Source: Hyphomicrobiales bacterium (GTDB lineage: Bacteria; Pseudomonadota; Alphaproteobacteria; Rhizobiales; Rhizobiaceae). Taken from it: 64,000 nucleotides of DNA. The stretch spans positions 62,001 to 126,000 of the forward strand of contig UCMS01000011.1 of assembly GCA_900473805.1 (NCBI GenBank). Direction: 5' to 3'. This document shows, piece by piece, positions 45,152 through 53,050 of this stretch (position 1 is its first letter; each line of letters opens with the position of its first letter). Made by a program: the position numbers and the translations under genes. Under the pieces are notes generated by a model that worked only from the letters and a program-made list of their open reading frames with translations, was not told where the DNA came from and did not search any database.

Positions 45152-46018
45152 TCACAGCCCCAGGGCCTTCAAGGCTTCCCGGTTGCGTTTCGCAATCGGC
45201 AGAGGCTTATCCGGCGGGCAAGGATACATGTCCTGCTCATACACCACATAGCCTCCATAGTCGCGTGCTCTGAGAAAATCCACAACCGCGCGGAAATCCA
45301 CCATCCCCTTGTCCAGTTCGCACATCACGCCCGATTGGAAGCCTGTGATGAAATCGATGTTTTCGCGCTGGATCTTGTCGAGCAGCACCGGATCGACGTT
45401 CTTGAAATGATAGTAGGGAATGCGCTCGGCATAGCGCTTCATGAAGGAGATCGCATCGGCACCCGTATAGGCATGGTGACCGAAGTCGAAGCAGAGACCG
45501 ACGAGCTCTGGAGGCGTTTCGTCGAGCAGCCGGATGACTTCGGATTCGGTTTCAACCCCGGACCCGACATGCGGATGGAAGACGAGCGAGAGCCCATGCT
45601 CCCCGGCTACGTAACGGGCAGCTTCGGTCACGTTGGCGATCATGCCCCGCCAGCTTTCCGGCGACAGCGCCCTCTCCTTGCCAGGAGCGGGAAGATCGCT
45701 GTCGTCCATCAACACGACCCATTCCGCGCCCATCGCTTTTAAAAGGCCGCAGGTCTGCTCCAGTCGCGGCCGCAAGGTTTGCATGGCGTCAGAAGGTGCC
45801 AGGAGATGAACGAGAGCCGAGCCGCAGATGCTGAGGCCTCGCGCCGATAGCGCATCGCTCAATCGCCCGGGATCCGCCGGCAGATAGCCCCAGGGACCAG
45901 TTTCGGTTGCCATAAACCCGGCGTCGCGCACTTCGTCCAGATACCGCTCCCATGGCGTCTGCCTAGGGTCCTCAGCATACCAAACTCCCCAAGCGTCCGG
46001 CGCCGTTGCCAACTTCAT
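45152..46018 (-). CDS. Sugar phosphate isomerase/epimerase-like TIM-barrel protein
   Basis: A protein of 288 residues of the AP_endonuc_2 (xylose-isomerase-like, IolE-like) superfamily. Metal-site segments are seen in LSLVFHPHVGSGVETESE, LVGLCFDFGHHAYTGAD and the C-terminal GYVVYEQDMYP. Members are isomerases, epimerases or dehydratases of sugars and inositols. The start chosen has GGAG six bases upstream; up to four earlier in-frame codons are possible. It is co-directional with the ROK gene and divergent from the oxidoreductase/kinase pair. Confidence 0.9.
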   Translation of the reverse strand: MKLATAPDAWGVWYAEDPRQTPWERYLDEVRDAGFMATETGPWGYLPADPGRLSDALSARGLSICGSALVHLLAPSDAMQTLRPRLEQTCGLLKAMGAEWVVLMDDSDLPAPGKERALSPESWRGMIANVTEAARYVAGEHGLSLVFHPHVGSGVETESEVIRLLDETPPELVGLCFDFGHHAYTGADAISFMKRYAERIPYYHFKNVDPVLLDKIQRENIDFITGFQSGVMCELDKGMVDFRAVVDFLRARDYGGYVVYEQDMYPCPPDKPLPIAKRNREALKALGL

Positions 46019-46308
46019 CATCATCTCCATGGCCTTAAGTTCCGACTGTTACCATAATAGATCCGCCCAAATGTTGAAAGGGACAAAATACCGCAAAATT
46101 CACATCACGCTGATTTTCATCAATTTTTCCACCACAAAAGGACCCGTTACGGAAAAGAGGTCACGGAAATCCTCATCCACGCGATAACTTCAGTCCCATT
46201 CTATCGGATTTCATCTTGATAAAATCTCTTTTACGTATTTATTTGTCCGCAACAGGTGCCGGTGGCCAACCCGCCTTTGCCGCACCATCAGCAACGGGAA
46301 ATTCCATA

Positions 46309-47379
46309 ATGATCAGACTAGGCCTGCTCGGGCTCGGCGAAGTCGCACAGCTCATTCATCTGCCAATCCTGCAGCGTCTCAACGAACTCTATACGCTGGC
46401 CGGCGCCTATGACCCCTCGCCCTCTGTCAGCCAGGCAATCGGCGCCCGTTGGGGCATCGAGACACTTTACAATTCAGCCGAAGACATGTTCGCGGCAACG
46501 GACATCGACGCGGTGATGGTGCTGAGCCCCGACCAGTTTCACGGACGGGACGCACGCGCAGCGCTGAAGGCTGGCAAACACGTGCTGATCGAGAAGCCCT
46601 GCTGCCTGGAACTTGAAGACCTTCAATCGCTCAGCACAACGGCGGACGCGTCCGGCAAGGTGGCCATGGTTGGGTATATGCGTCGCTTCGCGCCGGCCTT
46701 CCTGGAAGCGAAGGCAAACCTGCCGGCAATGGAAGAGATCACCTATGTGCGGGTCCGCGACGTGATCTGCGAGGGACCCTGGTATTTTCGCCAGACTGAT
46801 GGGGTGGTCACGCCACACAACGACCTGCCGCAAGACATGCTAGCCGCTGGCGGCGCGCTACGCAGGGAGATGTTGGACCGCGCACTCGGCGCAGACGCAT
46901 CGGCGGAACTCAGAACGGCCTATACCGTACTCACCGGACTATCCTCTCACTCGCTCTCGGCGATGCGCGATCTGTTCGGCGCGCCTAAATCCGTGCGGGC
47001 TGCTAGCATCAAGCAGGGCGGCACACAGATTACGGCGCTTCTGGACTATGGTCATTTCACGGCGCTGTATGAGTGCATGATCGGCGATGTCGTTCGTTTC
47101 GAAGCGGGCTTTGAAATCAACACGCGCTGGAAGCGCATCGCCTTCGAATACCCGACACCCTACATCCGTAACCTGCCCATGACCCTTGACATCCAGACAT
47201 CCACAGAAAGCGGAAACAGCTTGACGCGGCTCGGACCATTCCACCAGGATCCCTTCGATGTTGAACTTCGTGCCTTTCATGCCGCCGTCACAGCAGGTGG
47301 CGAAAATCGCACTCCACCTGCAGAATCGGCAGCAGATCTGGCACTCTTCAAGGCCATCATCGAGGCGGCACGCACCTGA
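46309..47379 (+). CDS. Gfo/Idh/MocA-family oxidoreductase
   Basis: A sugar or polyol dehydrogenase-like protein of 356 residues. The NAD(P)-binding Rossmann motif is GLLGLGEVAQ at the N-terminus, and the conserved EKP motif appears in GKHVLIEKPCCLE. The C-terminal half is the usual alpha/beta domain, but the common GGG-L-D-G-H motif is not evident; the corresponding part reads GLSSHSLSAMRDLFG. The ATG at 46309 gives a canonical N-terminus; an upstream in-frame extension has no domain support. It is followed 11 bases later by the PfkB kinase gene. Confidence 0.92.
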   Translation: MIRLGLLGLGEVAQLIHLPILQRLNELYTLAGAYDPSPSVSQAIGARWGIETLYNSAEDMFAATDIDAVMVLSPDQFHGRDARAALKAGKHVLIEKPCCLELEDLQSLSTTADASGKVAMVGYMRRFAPAFLEAKANLPAMEEITYVRVRDVICEGPWYFRQTDGVVTPHNDLPQDMLAAGGALRREMLDRALGADASAELRTAYTVLTGLSSHSLSAMRDLFGAPKSVRAASIKQGGTQITALLDYGHFTALYECMIGDVVRFEAGFEINTRWKRIAFEYPTPYIRNLPMTLDIQTSTESGNSLTRLGPFHQDPFDVELRAFHAAVTAGGENRTPPAESAADLALFKAIIEAART

Positions 47380-47390
47380 GCGTCCTAAAA

Positions 47391-48308
47391 ATGGAAACAG
47401 AAACTCAAAAACCACTCATCGTCATCGGCAACCTCAACATCGATATCATCATCGGCCCGACGACATGGCCGGACGTCGGAACGGAGGTTTTTGTCGACCA
47501 GGATGAGGTACGTGTCGGTGGGTCGGCCGGCAACACGGCGCTCGCGCTCCAGGCTCTCGGCCACCCCCACCTGTTCATTGGATCTATTGGGGCAGATGTC
47601 TTCGGGACAGTGCTGGAGCAAGCCTTTGCCCCGGAGACTTGCCGCCTGGTCAGGTGCCCAGCACGCACCACTTTGACGGTGGGCATCACCCACCCGGACA
47701 GCGAACGCACCTTTTTTACGACCCGGGGACATCTCACCCATTTTTCGGCTGACGAAGCAGTCGCACAACTGGATACTGTCGATATCGCCGGCGGAACCGT
47801 GCTTCTGGCGGGCGCCTTTCAAACTGAGCGACTGATGGAGGGTTATGGGCGTCTGATCGAAAACGCAAAAGCGCGAGGAGCAAAGATCGCGATCGACTCA
47901 GGTTGGCCGACCGAGGGGTTCACCCCCGCAGCACGCCGGTTTCTCACAGACCTCGTCTCAGCCAGTCATTGCGTCCTGTTGAACGAAATCGAAGCCATGC
48001 ATCTGAGCGAAACGGACACCCTGGAAGCGGCAGCAAACGCCATCCACGCCCTCCAGCCGATCGGAGCCGAGACTGTCATAAAGTGTGGCCGCAGCGGAGC
48101 GATCGTCCTCGATGCCGCCGGCACGCTTCACCGCGCGCCGGTACCGGAGGTGGAAGTGGTCGACACCATTGGCGCCGGAGACGTGTTCAATGCGGGCTAC
48201 CTCTCGGGGCGCAGCCTCGGCCAGACATCGCAGGCCAGCCTCCGGCGAGCCGTCGCGATCGCCTCGCGTGCAATTTCGACACAGCCACGACGATATGAGA
48301 TCGAATAG
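47391..48308 (+). CDS. PfkB-family carbohydrate kinase
   Basis: A ribokinase-type sugar kinase of 305 residues. The N-terminal signature GGSAGNTALALQALG is followed by the C-terminal motif DTIGAGDVFNAGYLSG, whose Asp is the catalytic base. It would phosphorylate the sugar or sugar acid produced by the neighbouring enzymes. It is the second gene of a two-gene unit and convergent with the nitrate-assimilation operon. Confidence 0.93.
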   Translation: METETQKPLIVIGNLNIDIIIGPTTWPDVGTEVFVDQDEVRVGGSAGNTALALQALGHPHLFIGSIGADVFGTVLEQAFAPETCRLVRCPARTTLTVGITHPDSERTFFTTRGHLTHFSADEAVAQLDTVDIAGGTVLLAGAFQTERLMEGYGRLIENAKARGAKIAIDSGWPTEGFTPAARRFLTDLVSASHCVLLNEIEAMHLSETDTLEAAANAIHALQPIGAETVIKCGRSGAIVLDAAGTLHRAPVPEVEVVDTIGAGDVFNAGYLSGRSLGQTSQASLRRAVAIASRAISTQPRRYEIE

Positions 48309-48393
48309 GCGAGCCAAGCGAATCCCGACACGGTCTCTCGACCATCCGGCCGTTCATCGAGAGCACCGAACAAGCTGATCTGCTTCAGCCTGT

Positions 48394-49905
48394 CTAGGGG
48401 ATACGGATCCGCTTCTGTTGAAGCTCGCCAATCGGATCAACGCGCCAGCTTGCGCTCGGCGCCGTCACGGCGACACGGGCACTGGCCTCGACCTCTTTGC
48501 CAAAGACAGCGCCCACTCCGATCAGGACGGGTTCGTCAACACCCATCGCGCGCATGGCATCTGGCAAGCTGCCCAGCCGACCAGCCCAGCGCCGCTCCCG
48601 CGGACGGCTAACGGAAGACATGACGACGACGGGTGTTTCGGAGTCCATGCCGTTTTCCCTGAGACGCTGCTCGATTTCGCCCGCCATGCGTCCGCCCATG
48701 TAAAAGACCGAGGTCTGGTTTGGCCCGGCAAGCGAGGCCCAGTCTACGGTGCGCGGCAGTTCATGATGTTTGGAATGTGCCGTGACGAAACGGACCTGCT
48801 GGGCATGATCTCGATGGGTGAGCGACGTCTTGAGCGAGGCAGCCATCGCCGAGGCGGCGGTGATGCCGGGCACGATATCCACCGCGATACCTTCGTCTTG
48901 CAGCCGGGCGATTTCTTCTCCGGCGCGACCGAAGATCATCGGATCCCCCGACTTGAGGCGGACAACGCGTTTGCCTGCCTTGGCGAAGCGCAGCATCATC
49001 TCGTTGATGTCGTCCTGGCGGCAGCTTTCCCGCCCGCCGCGTTTGCCGACAAGGAAGCGTCTTGCTTCACGTCGCGCCAGTTCCAACACCTCTGCCGACA
49101 CGAGATCGTCAAACAGGATGACATCGGCCGCCTGCAACGCCCGCATGGCTTTCAGCGTGAGAAGCTCGGGATCGCCGGGGCCAGCGCCGACCAGGGTCAC
49201 GCACCCGACAAGCGGCGCAGAGGCGATATGCTCTACCGTTGCGAGCAGGTCATCGGCGGCTTCTTCGGTGGGCGTCTCGTTAGTCGAAAGGCTCCGGGCC
49301 ACAAAGCGCTCCCAGAAAAACCGTCTTGCAGCACCCGGCGCCAGGCGGCGGTTGACCGCCTCTCTCAGGGACTGCGCAAGTCCTGCCCATTGCTTCAGCG
49401 ATGCGGGTAGCAATGTTTCAATCCGCTGGCGGATCGCCTGGGCAAGGATCGGTGCGGCCCCATCGGTGGAGATCGAGACGATTACCGGAGAGCGATTGAC
49501 GATCGATCCGAACTGGAATTGGCAATAGGCCGGCTTGTCGATGACGTTGACCGGCACGCCAGCCGCACGCGCTGCGCAGAAGAAGGCGTGGGCCTCGTCA
49601 TCGGTCTCGCAATCAGCCAGCGCCAGGGAGGCTCCCGCAAAGATCCCGCAATGCCAGGGATGTGCACGGTGTCTGAGGCCGGTGCGCACAATGAGCGCCG
49701 TCATCGTCTCGCTCAAATCATCGGTTTCGCAATAGACTTCGACCGTAGCACCACAGGCCTGCAGCAACTCGGCCTTCCAGGCGGCACCATCCGATCCCCC
49801 GGCGATTACAGCCCGTTTGCCCTGAAGATTCCAAAAGACCGGTAGCTTGGCGAGCGCCGAAATGCGCTCCTGCCCGTCACTCTGCGGCAATGGGTTGTGT
49901 CGCAT
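48394..49905 (-). CDS. cysG: Siroheme synthase (trifunctional CysG)
   Basis: A fused enzyme of 503 residues that makes siroheme, the cofactor of the nitrite reductase encoded in the same operon. The N-terminal dehydrogenase/ferrochelatase part (about 1-215) has the variant nucleotide loop IAGGSDGAAWKAELL and NVIDKPAYCQFQFGSIVNRSP. The C-terminal uroporphyrinogen-III methyltransferase has VTLVGAGPGDPELLTLKAMR and RLKSGDPMIFGRAGEE. It overlaps the nitrate reductase gene by 29 bases and is the last gene of the operon. Confidence 0.95.
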   Translation of the reverse strand: MRHNPLPQSDGQERISALAKLPVFWNLQGKRAVIAGGSDGAAWKAELLQACGATVEVYCETDDLSETMTALIVRTGLRHRAHPWHCGIFAGASLALADCETDDEAHAFFCAARAAGVPVNVIDKPAYCQFQFGSIVNRSPVIVSISTDGAAPILAQAIRQRIETLLPASLKQWAGLAQSLREAVNRRLAPGAARRFFWERFVARSLSTNETPTEEAADDLLATVEHIASAPLVGCVTLVGAGPGDPELLTLKAMRALQAADVILFDDLVSAEVLELARREARRFLVGKRGGRESCRQDDINEMMLRFAKAGKRVVRLKSGDPMIFGRAGEEIARLQDEGIAVDIVPGITAASAMAASLKTSLTHRDHAQQVRFVTAHSKHHELPRTVDWASLAGPNQTSVFYMGGRMAGEIEQRLRENGMDSETPVVVMSSVSRPRERRWAGRLGSLPDAMRAMGVDEPVLIGVGAVFGKEVEASARVAVTAPSASWRVDPIGELQQKRIRIP

Positions 49906-52534
49906 CGAGGATTCTCCTGATTTCGGGGCGGCAGGAGCCGCAATTGGCTCCGGCGTTCAGTGCTGCACCGATTGCCTCGACCGAACGGCACCCGCCGCGG
50001 GCGGCGGCATTGATCTCGTTGGCACCCACTGAAAAGCAGGAACAGACGATCGCGCCCTTGTCGGGCCGACCGGCAGCCGGGCGGCCCGCGAGAAGCGCGA
50101 AGCGCGCGGCGCGATCCGGATGGCTTTCCGTCAGTTGATCGACAGCCCATTGCCGTGACACGGGAACGGGTTCGGACGCGACGAACAGAGCCGCCAGAAG
50201 CGTCTCCCCATGAAAGGCGAGCACGCGGTGGCCACCGGCTCGCTGATCGACGTACCCAGAGATTTCAAACTCAGCCGCAAGCTGCAGGCTGCCCCGCAAC
50301 CAGACTTCCCAGCCCTCAGCCGGTGGATCCCCCGCAAATTCGACACGATAACCACCTTCAGTCCTCGCAATCGCCCAATAGCCAAACGGCAGGTCACACG
50401 GCCGGGTCGCCGTGACCAGGAAACCGTGAACCTCAGCCAAATGGCGGACAACGGAAACGCGCGACATCTTCAGGGCCGGCTGTCCAGAGATCGAATCCCT
50501 GCGGGAGGCGACCAGCGTGTCGACCCGCGCGCTCGGTGCCGTCTCTCCCGTCCAGTGCATGGGAACGAAAACCGCGCCGCATATCTGGCGTTCAGTCAGA
50601 AGAGCCCGAACGATGATCGAACGGCCGTTGGCGGCGCCGATGCGCACCAGATCGGCATCATCGATGCCGGCCTTAGCCGCATCTGCGGGATGGATCTCGC
50701 AGAAGGGTTCGGCAATATGGGCAGAAAGCCGCGCGCTCTTCCCGGACCGCGTCATCGTATGCCAGTGGTCGCGAATGCGACCGGTATTCAAGGTGAAGGG
50801 GTGACGCTCATCGATTGGTTCCGGAGCGGGTGCCGTCACCGGCACAAGTCGTGCCTTTCTGTCCGTGGTGAAAAATCCACCATCGGCAAAGAAACGGATA
50901 GCCGATGACCCGTCTTGCCGCATAGGCCATTGGAACGGCACCAATTCCTCGTAGACCGGCGCGCCGATACTTGCATGAGCGCCGATATCGAAATCACGCT
51001 CGCCACCGTTTTCGAAGGCGGACAGCGCCGCATGCTCGGCATAGATCGCGGCCGGACCATCATAGGCGAAATGCCGAGAGTAACCCATCCGCTTGCCGAC
51101 TTCCGCCAACTGCCACCAATCGGGGCGTGCCTCACCCGGAATGGGCAGGAACGGTCGCTGCCGGGAAATCCGGCGTTCGGAGTTCGTCACGGTGCCGGAT
51201 TTTTCCCCCCAGCCGGTGGCCGGCAGCAGCACATGGGCAAGACGGGCCGTATCGGTGTTTTTCTGGATGTCCGAGACCACGACGAAAGGGCAAGCTTCAA
51301 GCGCAGCCTTCACCACGTCGGCGTCGGGCATCGAGACAACCGGATTGGTCGACATGATCCAGATCGCCTTGATACGTCCGTCGGCCACCGCCTGAAACAT
51401 CTCGATTGCCTTAAGACCGGGCCGGTCCGCGATCACGGGTGACTTCCAGAAGCGCTGCACGCGCTCGCGATGATCAGGATTCTCGATCGCCATATGCGCA
51501 GCCAGCATGTTGGCGAGACCGCCGACCTCGCGTCCGCCCATGGCGTTCGGCTGACCGGTCAGCGACAAGGGGCCCATGCCGGGTCGACCGATCCGGCCTG
51601 TCGCCAAGTGGCAGTTGAGGATGGCGTTGACCTTATCGGTGCCGACGGCGGACTGGTTGACGCCCTGACTATAGCAGGTGACGACCTTCTCGGTCTGGGC
51701 GAAGAGACGGAAGAACTGGCGGATGAGCATGCCGGATATGCCGGTCGCTTCGGAGAGGTCTGAGAGACTTCCATGCGAAGCGGCAAGCAGGGCTTCAGCG
51801 AAGCCTGAGGTATGCTTGCCAATGTAGTTTTCATCGATCGTACCGGTCGCGGCCAAGTGGGTGAGCAGACCGTTGAATAGGGCGATATCGCCGTCGGCTT
51901 GTACCGGCAGATGCAGATCGGCGATGTCGCAGGTGGCAGTTCGGCGCGGATCGATCACGACCACCTTCATGGCAGGACGGGCAGCCTTGGCAGCTGCCAG
52001 TCGCTGGTAAAGGACCGGATGGCACCAGGCCATGTTGGAGCCGACGAGCACGACGAGATCGGCGAGTTCCAGGTCCTCGTAACAGGCCGGTACGGTATCG
52101 GCGCCGAAAGCGCGACGATGTCCGGCGACGGACGAGGCCATGCACAGGCGTGAATTGGTGTCGATATTGGCCGAGCCGATGAAACCCTTCATCAGCTTGT
52201 TGGCGACGTAATAGTCCTCGGTCAGCAACTGGCCGGAGACGTAGAAGGCGACCGAGTCGCGGCCATGGGTGGCAATGGTCTGCTTGAAGGTGCGCGCCAC
52301 CATGCCGAGCGCAAGGTCCCAGTTCGTGCGCTCGCCCAGGATCTCCGGGTAGAGCGCGCGACCGTCGAGCCCGAGCGTTTCGGCAAGGGCCGAGCCCTTG
52401 GAGCAGAGCCTGCCATAATTGGCGGGATGATCGGGGTCACCCCGGACACTGACTTTGCCCTCGTCATCGACGCTGGCGATCACGCCGCAGCCGACCCCGC
52501 AATAGGGGCAGGTCGTCTTGGTTTCACAGGGCAT
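49877..52534 (-). CDS. nasA: Assimilatory nitrate reductase, molybdopterin catalytic subunit
   Basis: The cytoplasmic enzyme that reduces nitrate to nitrite, 885 residues. The N-terminal 4Fe-4S site is formed by Cys9, Cys12 and Cys16 in TCPYCGVGCG and by Cys44 in GRLCSKG. Then follow the molybdopterin oxidoreductase and dinucleotide-binding domains (HPFTLNTGRIRDHWHTMTRS). The C-terminal ~60 residues are a BFD-type 2Fe-2S domain with CSC and CGSC. This length and extra cluster are normal for NasA enzymes that take electrons directly. Its 3' end overlaps cysG by 29 bases. Confidence 0.96.
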   Translation of the reverse strand: MPCETKTTCPYCGVGCGVIASVDDEGKVSVRGDPDHPANYGRLCSKGSALAETLGLDGRALYPEILGERTNWDLALGMVARTFKQTIATHGRDSVAFYVSGQLLTEDYYVANKLMKGFIGSANIDTNSRLCMASSVAGHRRAFGADTVPACYEDLELADLVVLVGSNMAWCHPVLYQRLAAAKAARPAMKVVVIDPRRTATCDIADLHLPVQADGDIALFNGLLTHLAATGTIDENYIGKHTSGFAEALLAASHGSLSDLSEATGISGMLIRQFFRLFAQTEKVVTCYSQGVNQSAVGTDKVNAILNCHLATGRIGRPGMGPLSLTGQPNAMGGREVGGLANMLAAHMAIENPDHRERVQRFWKSPVIADRPGLKAIEMFQAVADGRIKAIWIMSTNPVVSMPDADVVKAALEACPFVVVSDIQKNTDTARLAHVLLPATGWGEKSGTVTNSERRISRQRPFLPIPGEARPDWWQLAEVGKRMGYSRHFAYDGPAAIYAEHAALSAFENGGERDFDIGAHASIGAPVYEELVPFQWPMRQDGSSAIRFFADGGFFTTDRKARLVPVTAPAPEPIDERHPFTLNTGRIRDHWHTMTRSGKSARLSAHIAEPFCEIHPADAAKAGIDDADLVRIGAANGRSIIVRALLTERQICGAVFVPMHWTGETAPSARVDTLVASRRDSISGQPALKMSRVSVVRHLAEVHGFLVTATRPCDLPFGYWAIARTEGGYRVEFAGDPPAEGWEVWLRGSLQLAAEFEISGYVDQRAGGHRVLAFHGETLLAALFVASEPVPVSRQWAVDQLTESHPDRAARFALLAGRPAAGRPDKGAIVCSCFSVGANEINAAARGGCRSVEAIGAALNAGANCGSCRPEIRRILDATQPIAAE

Positions 52535-52564
52535 GGCTGCCGCTCCGCGCGTTGGTCATCCCGC

Positions 52565-52894
52565 TTACTCGGCCGCGACCAGCATGCTTTCGAGCATGAT
52601 GGAGAGATGACCGTCGATATTGCGGACCGGGATAGTCTTCACCTCGCCTTCGTCTGCCCCGAGCGCCCGGCCGGTTTCCAGCGAGATGACCCAGTTGTGC
52701 AGCGGGCAGGTCACCGCCTTGCCATGGACGATGCCCTGCGTGAGCGGGCCGCCTTTGTGGGGGCAGTGATCCTCAATCGCAAAGACCTCGTTGTCAGCCG
52801 TGCGGAAAACACCGATCTTGCCCTCAGGCGTCTTCACGCAGCGCGCCCCGCGCAGCGGTATGTCGTCGATGTGGCCGATTGCGATCCAGTTCAT
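52565..52894 (-). CDS. nirD: Nitrite reductase (NADH) small subunit
   Basis: A Rieske-like subunit of 109 residues. Unlike the E. coli NirD, it keeps the full Rieske ligand pattern: CPH in DHCPHKGGPLTQG and CPLH in TCPLHNWVISLETG, so it may hold a 2Fe-2S cluster. It works with NirB. It is separated from nirB by a 156-base gap filled by a repeat element and from nasA by 30 bases. Confidence 0.95.
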   Translation of the reverse strand: MNWIAIGHIDDIPLRGARCVKTPEGKIGVFRTADNEVFAIEDHCPHKGGPLTQGIVHGKAVTCPLHNWVISLETGRALGADEGEVKTIPVRNIDGHLSIMLESMLVAAE

Positions 52895-52930
52895 GGGTAA
52901 GCTCCTTGTTGTTCAGCGCTTGCGGATGTT

Positions 52931-53049
52931 CACCCTCCCCTTGAGGGGGAGGGTCGGACCGCAGGTCCGGGGTGGGGTGAACATTCGGGCTAACGCGGAT
53001 CACCCCCACCCGCGCGTTCCGCGCGACCTCCCCCCTCAAGGGGGAGGTG
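52931..53049. repeat. Short palindromic repeat element between nirB and nirD
   Basis: The ends are imperfect inverted repeats of about 26 bp: CACCCTCCCCTTGAGGGGGA at the left and its near complement at the right. Inner hairpins such as GGACCGCAGGTCC and the CGCGCG-rich part are present. Elements of this type, with CTCCCC-TTGAGGGGGAG ends, are scattered in Rhizobium/Agrobacterium genomes between genes. The whole transcript could fold into one long stem, with effects on nirB/nirD mRNA. Confidence 0.75.
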
Positions 53050-53050
53050 G

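Noticed and set aside
48309..48393. Possible hairpin CTCTCGA/TCGAGAG between the kinase and cysG genes.
   Set aside because: Only 7 bp with a long loop and no T-run.
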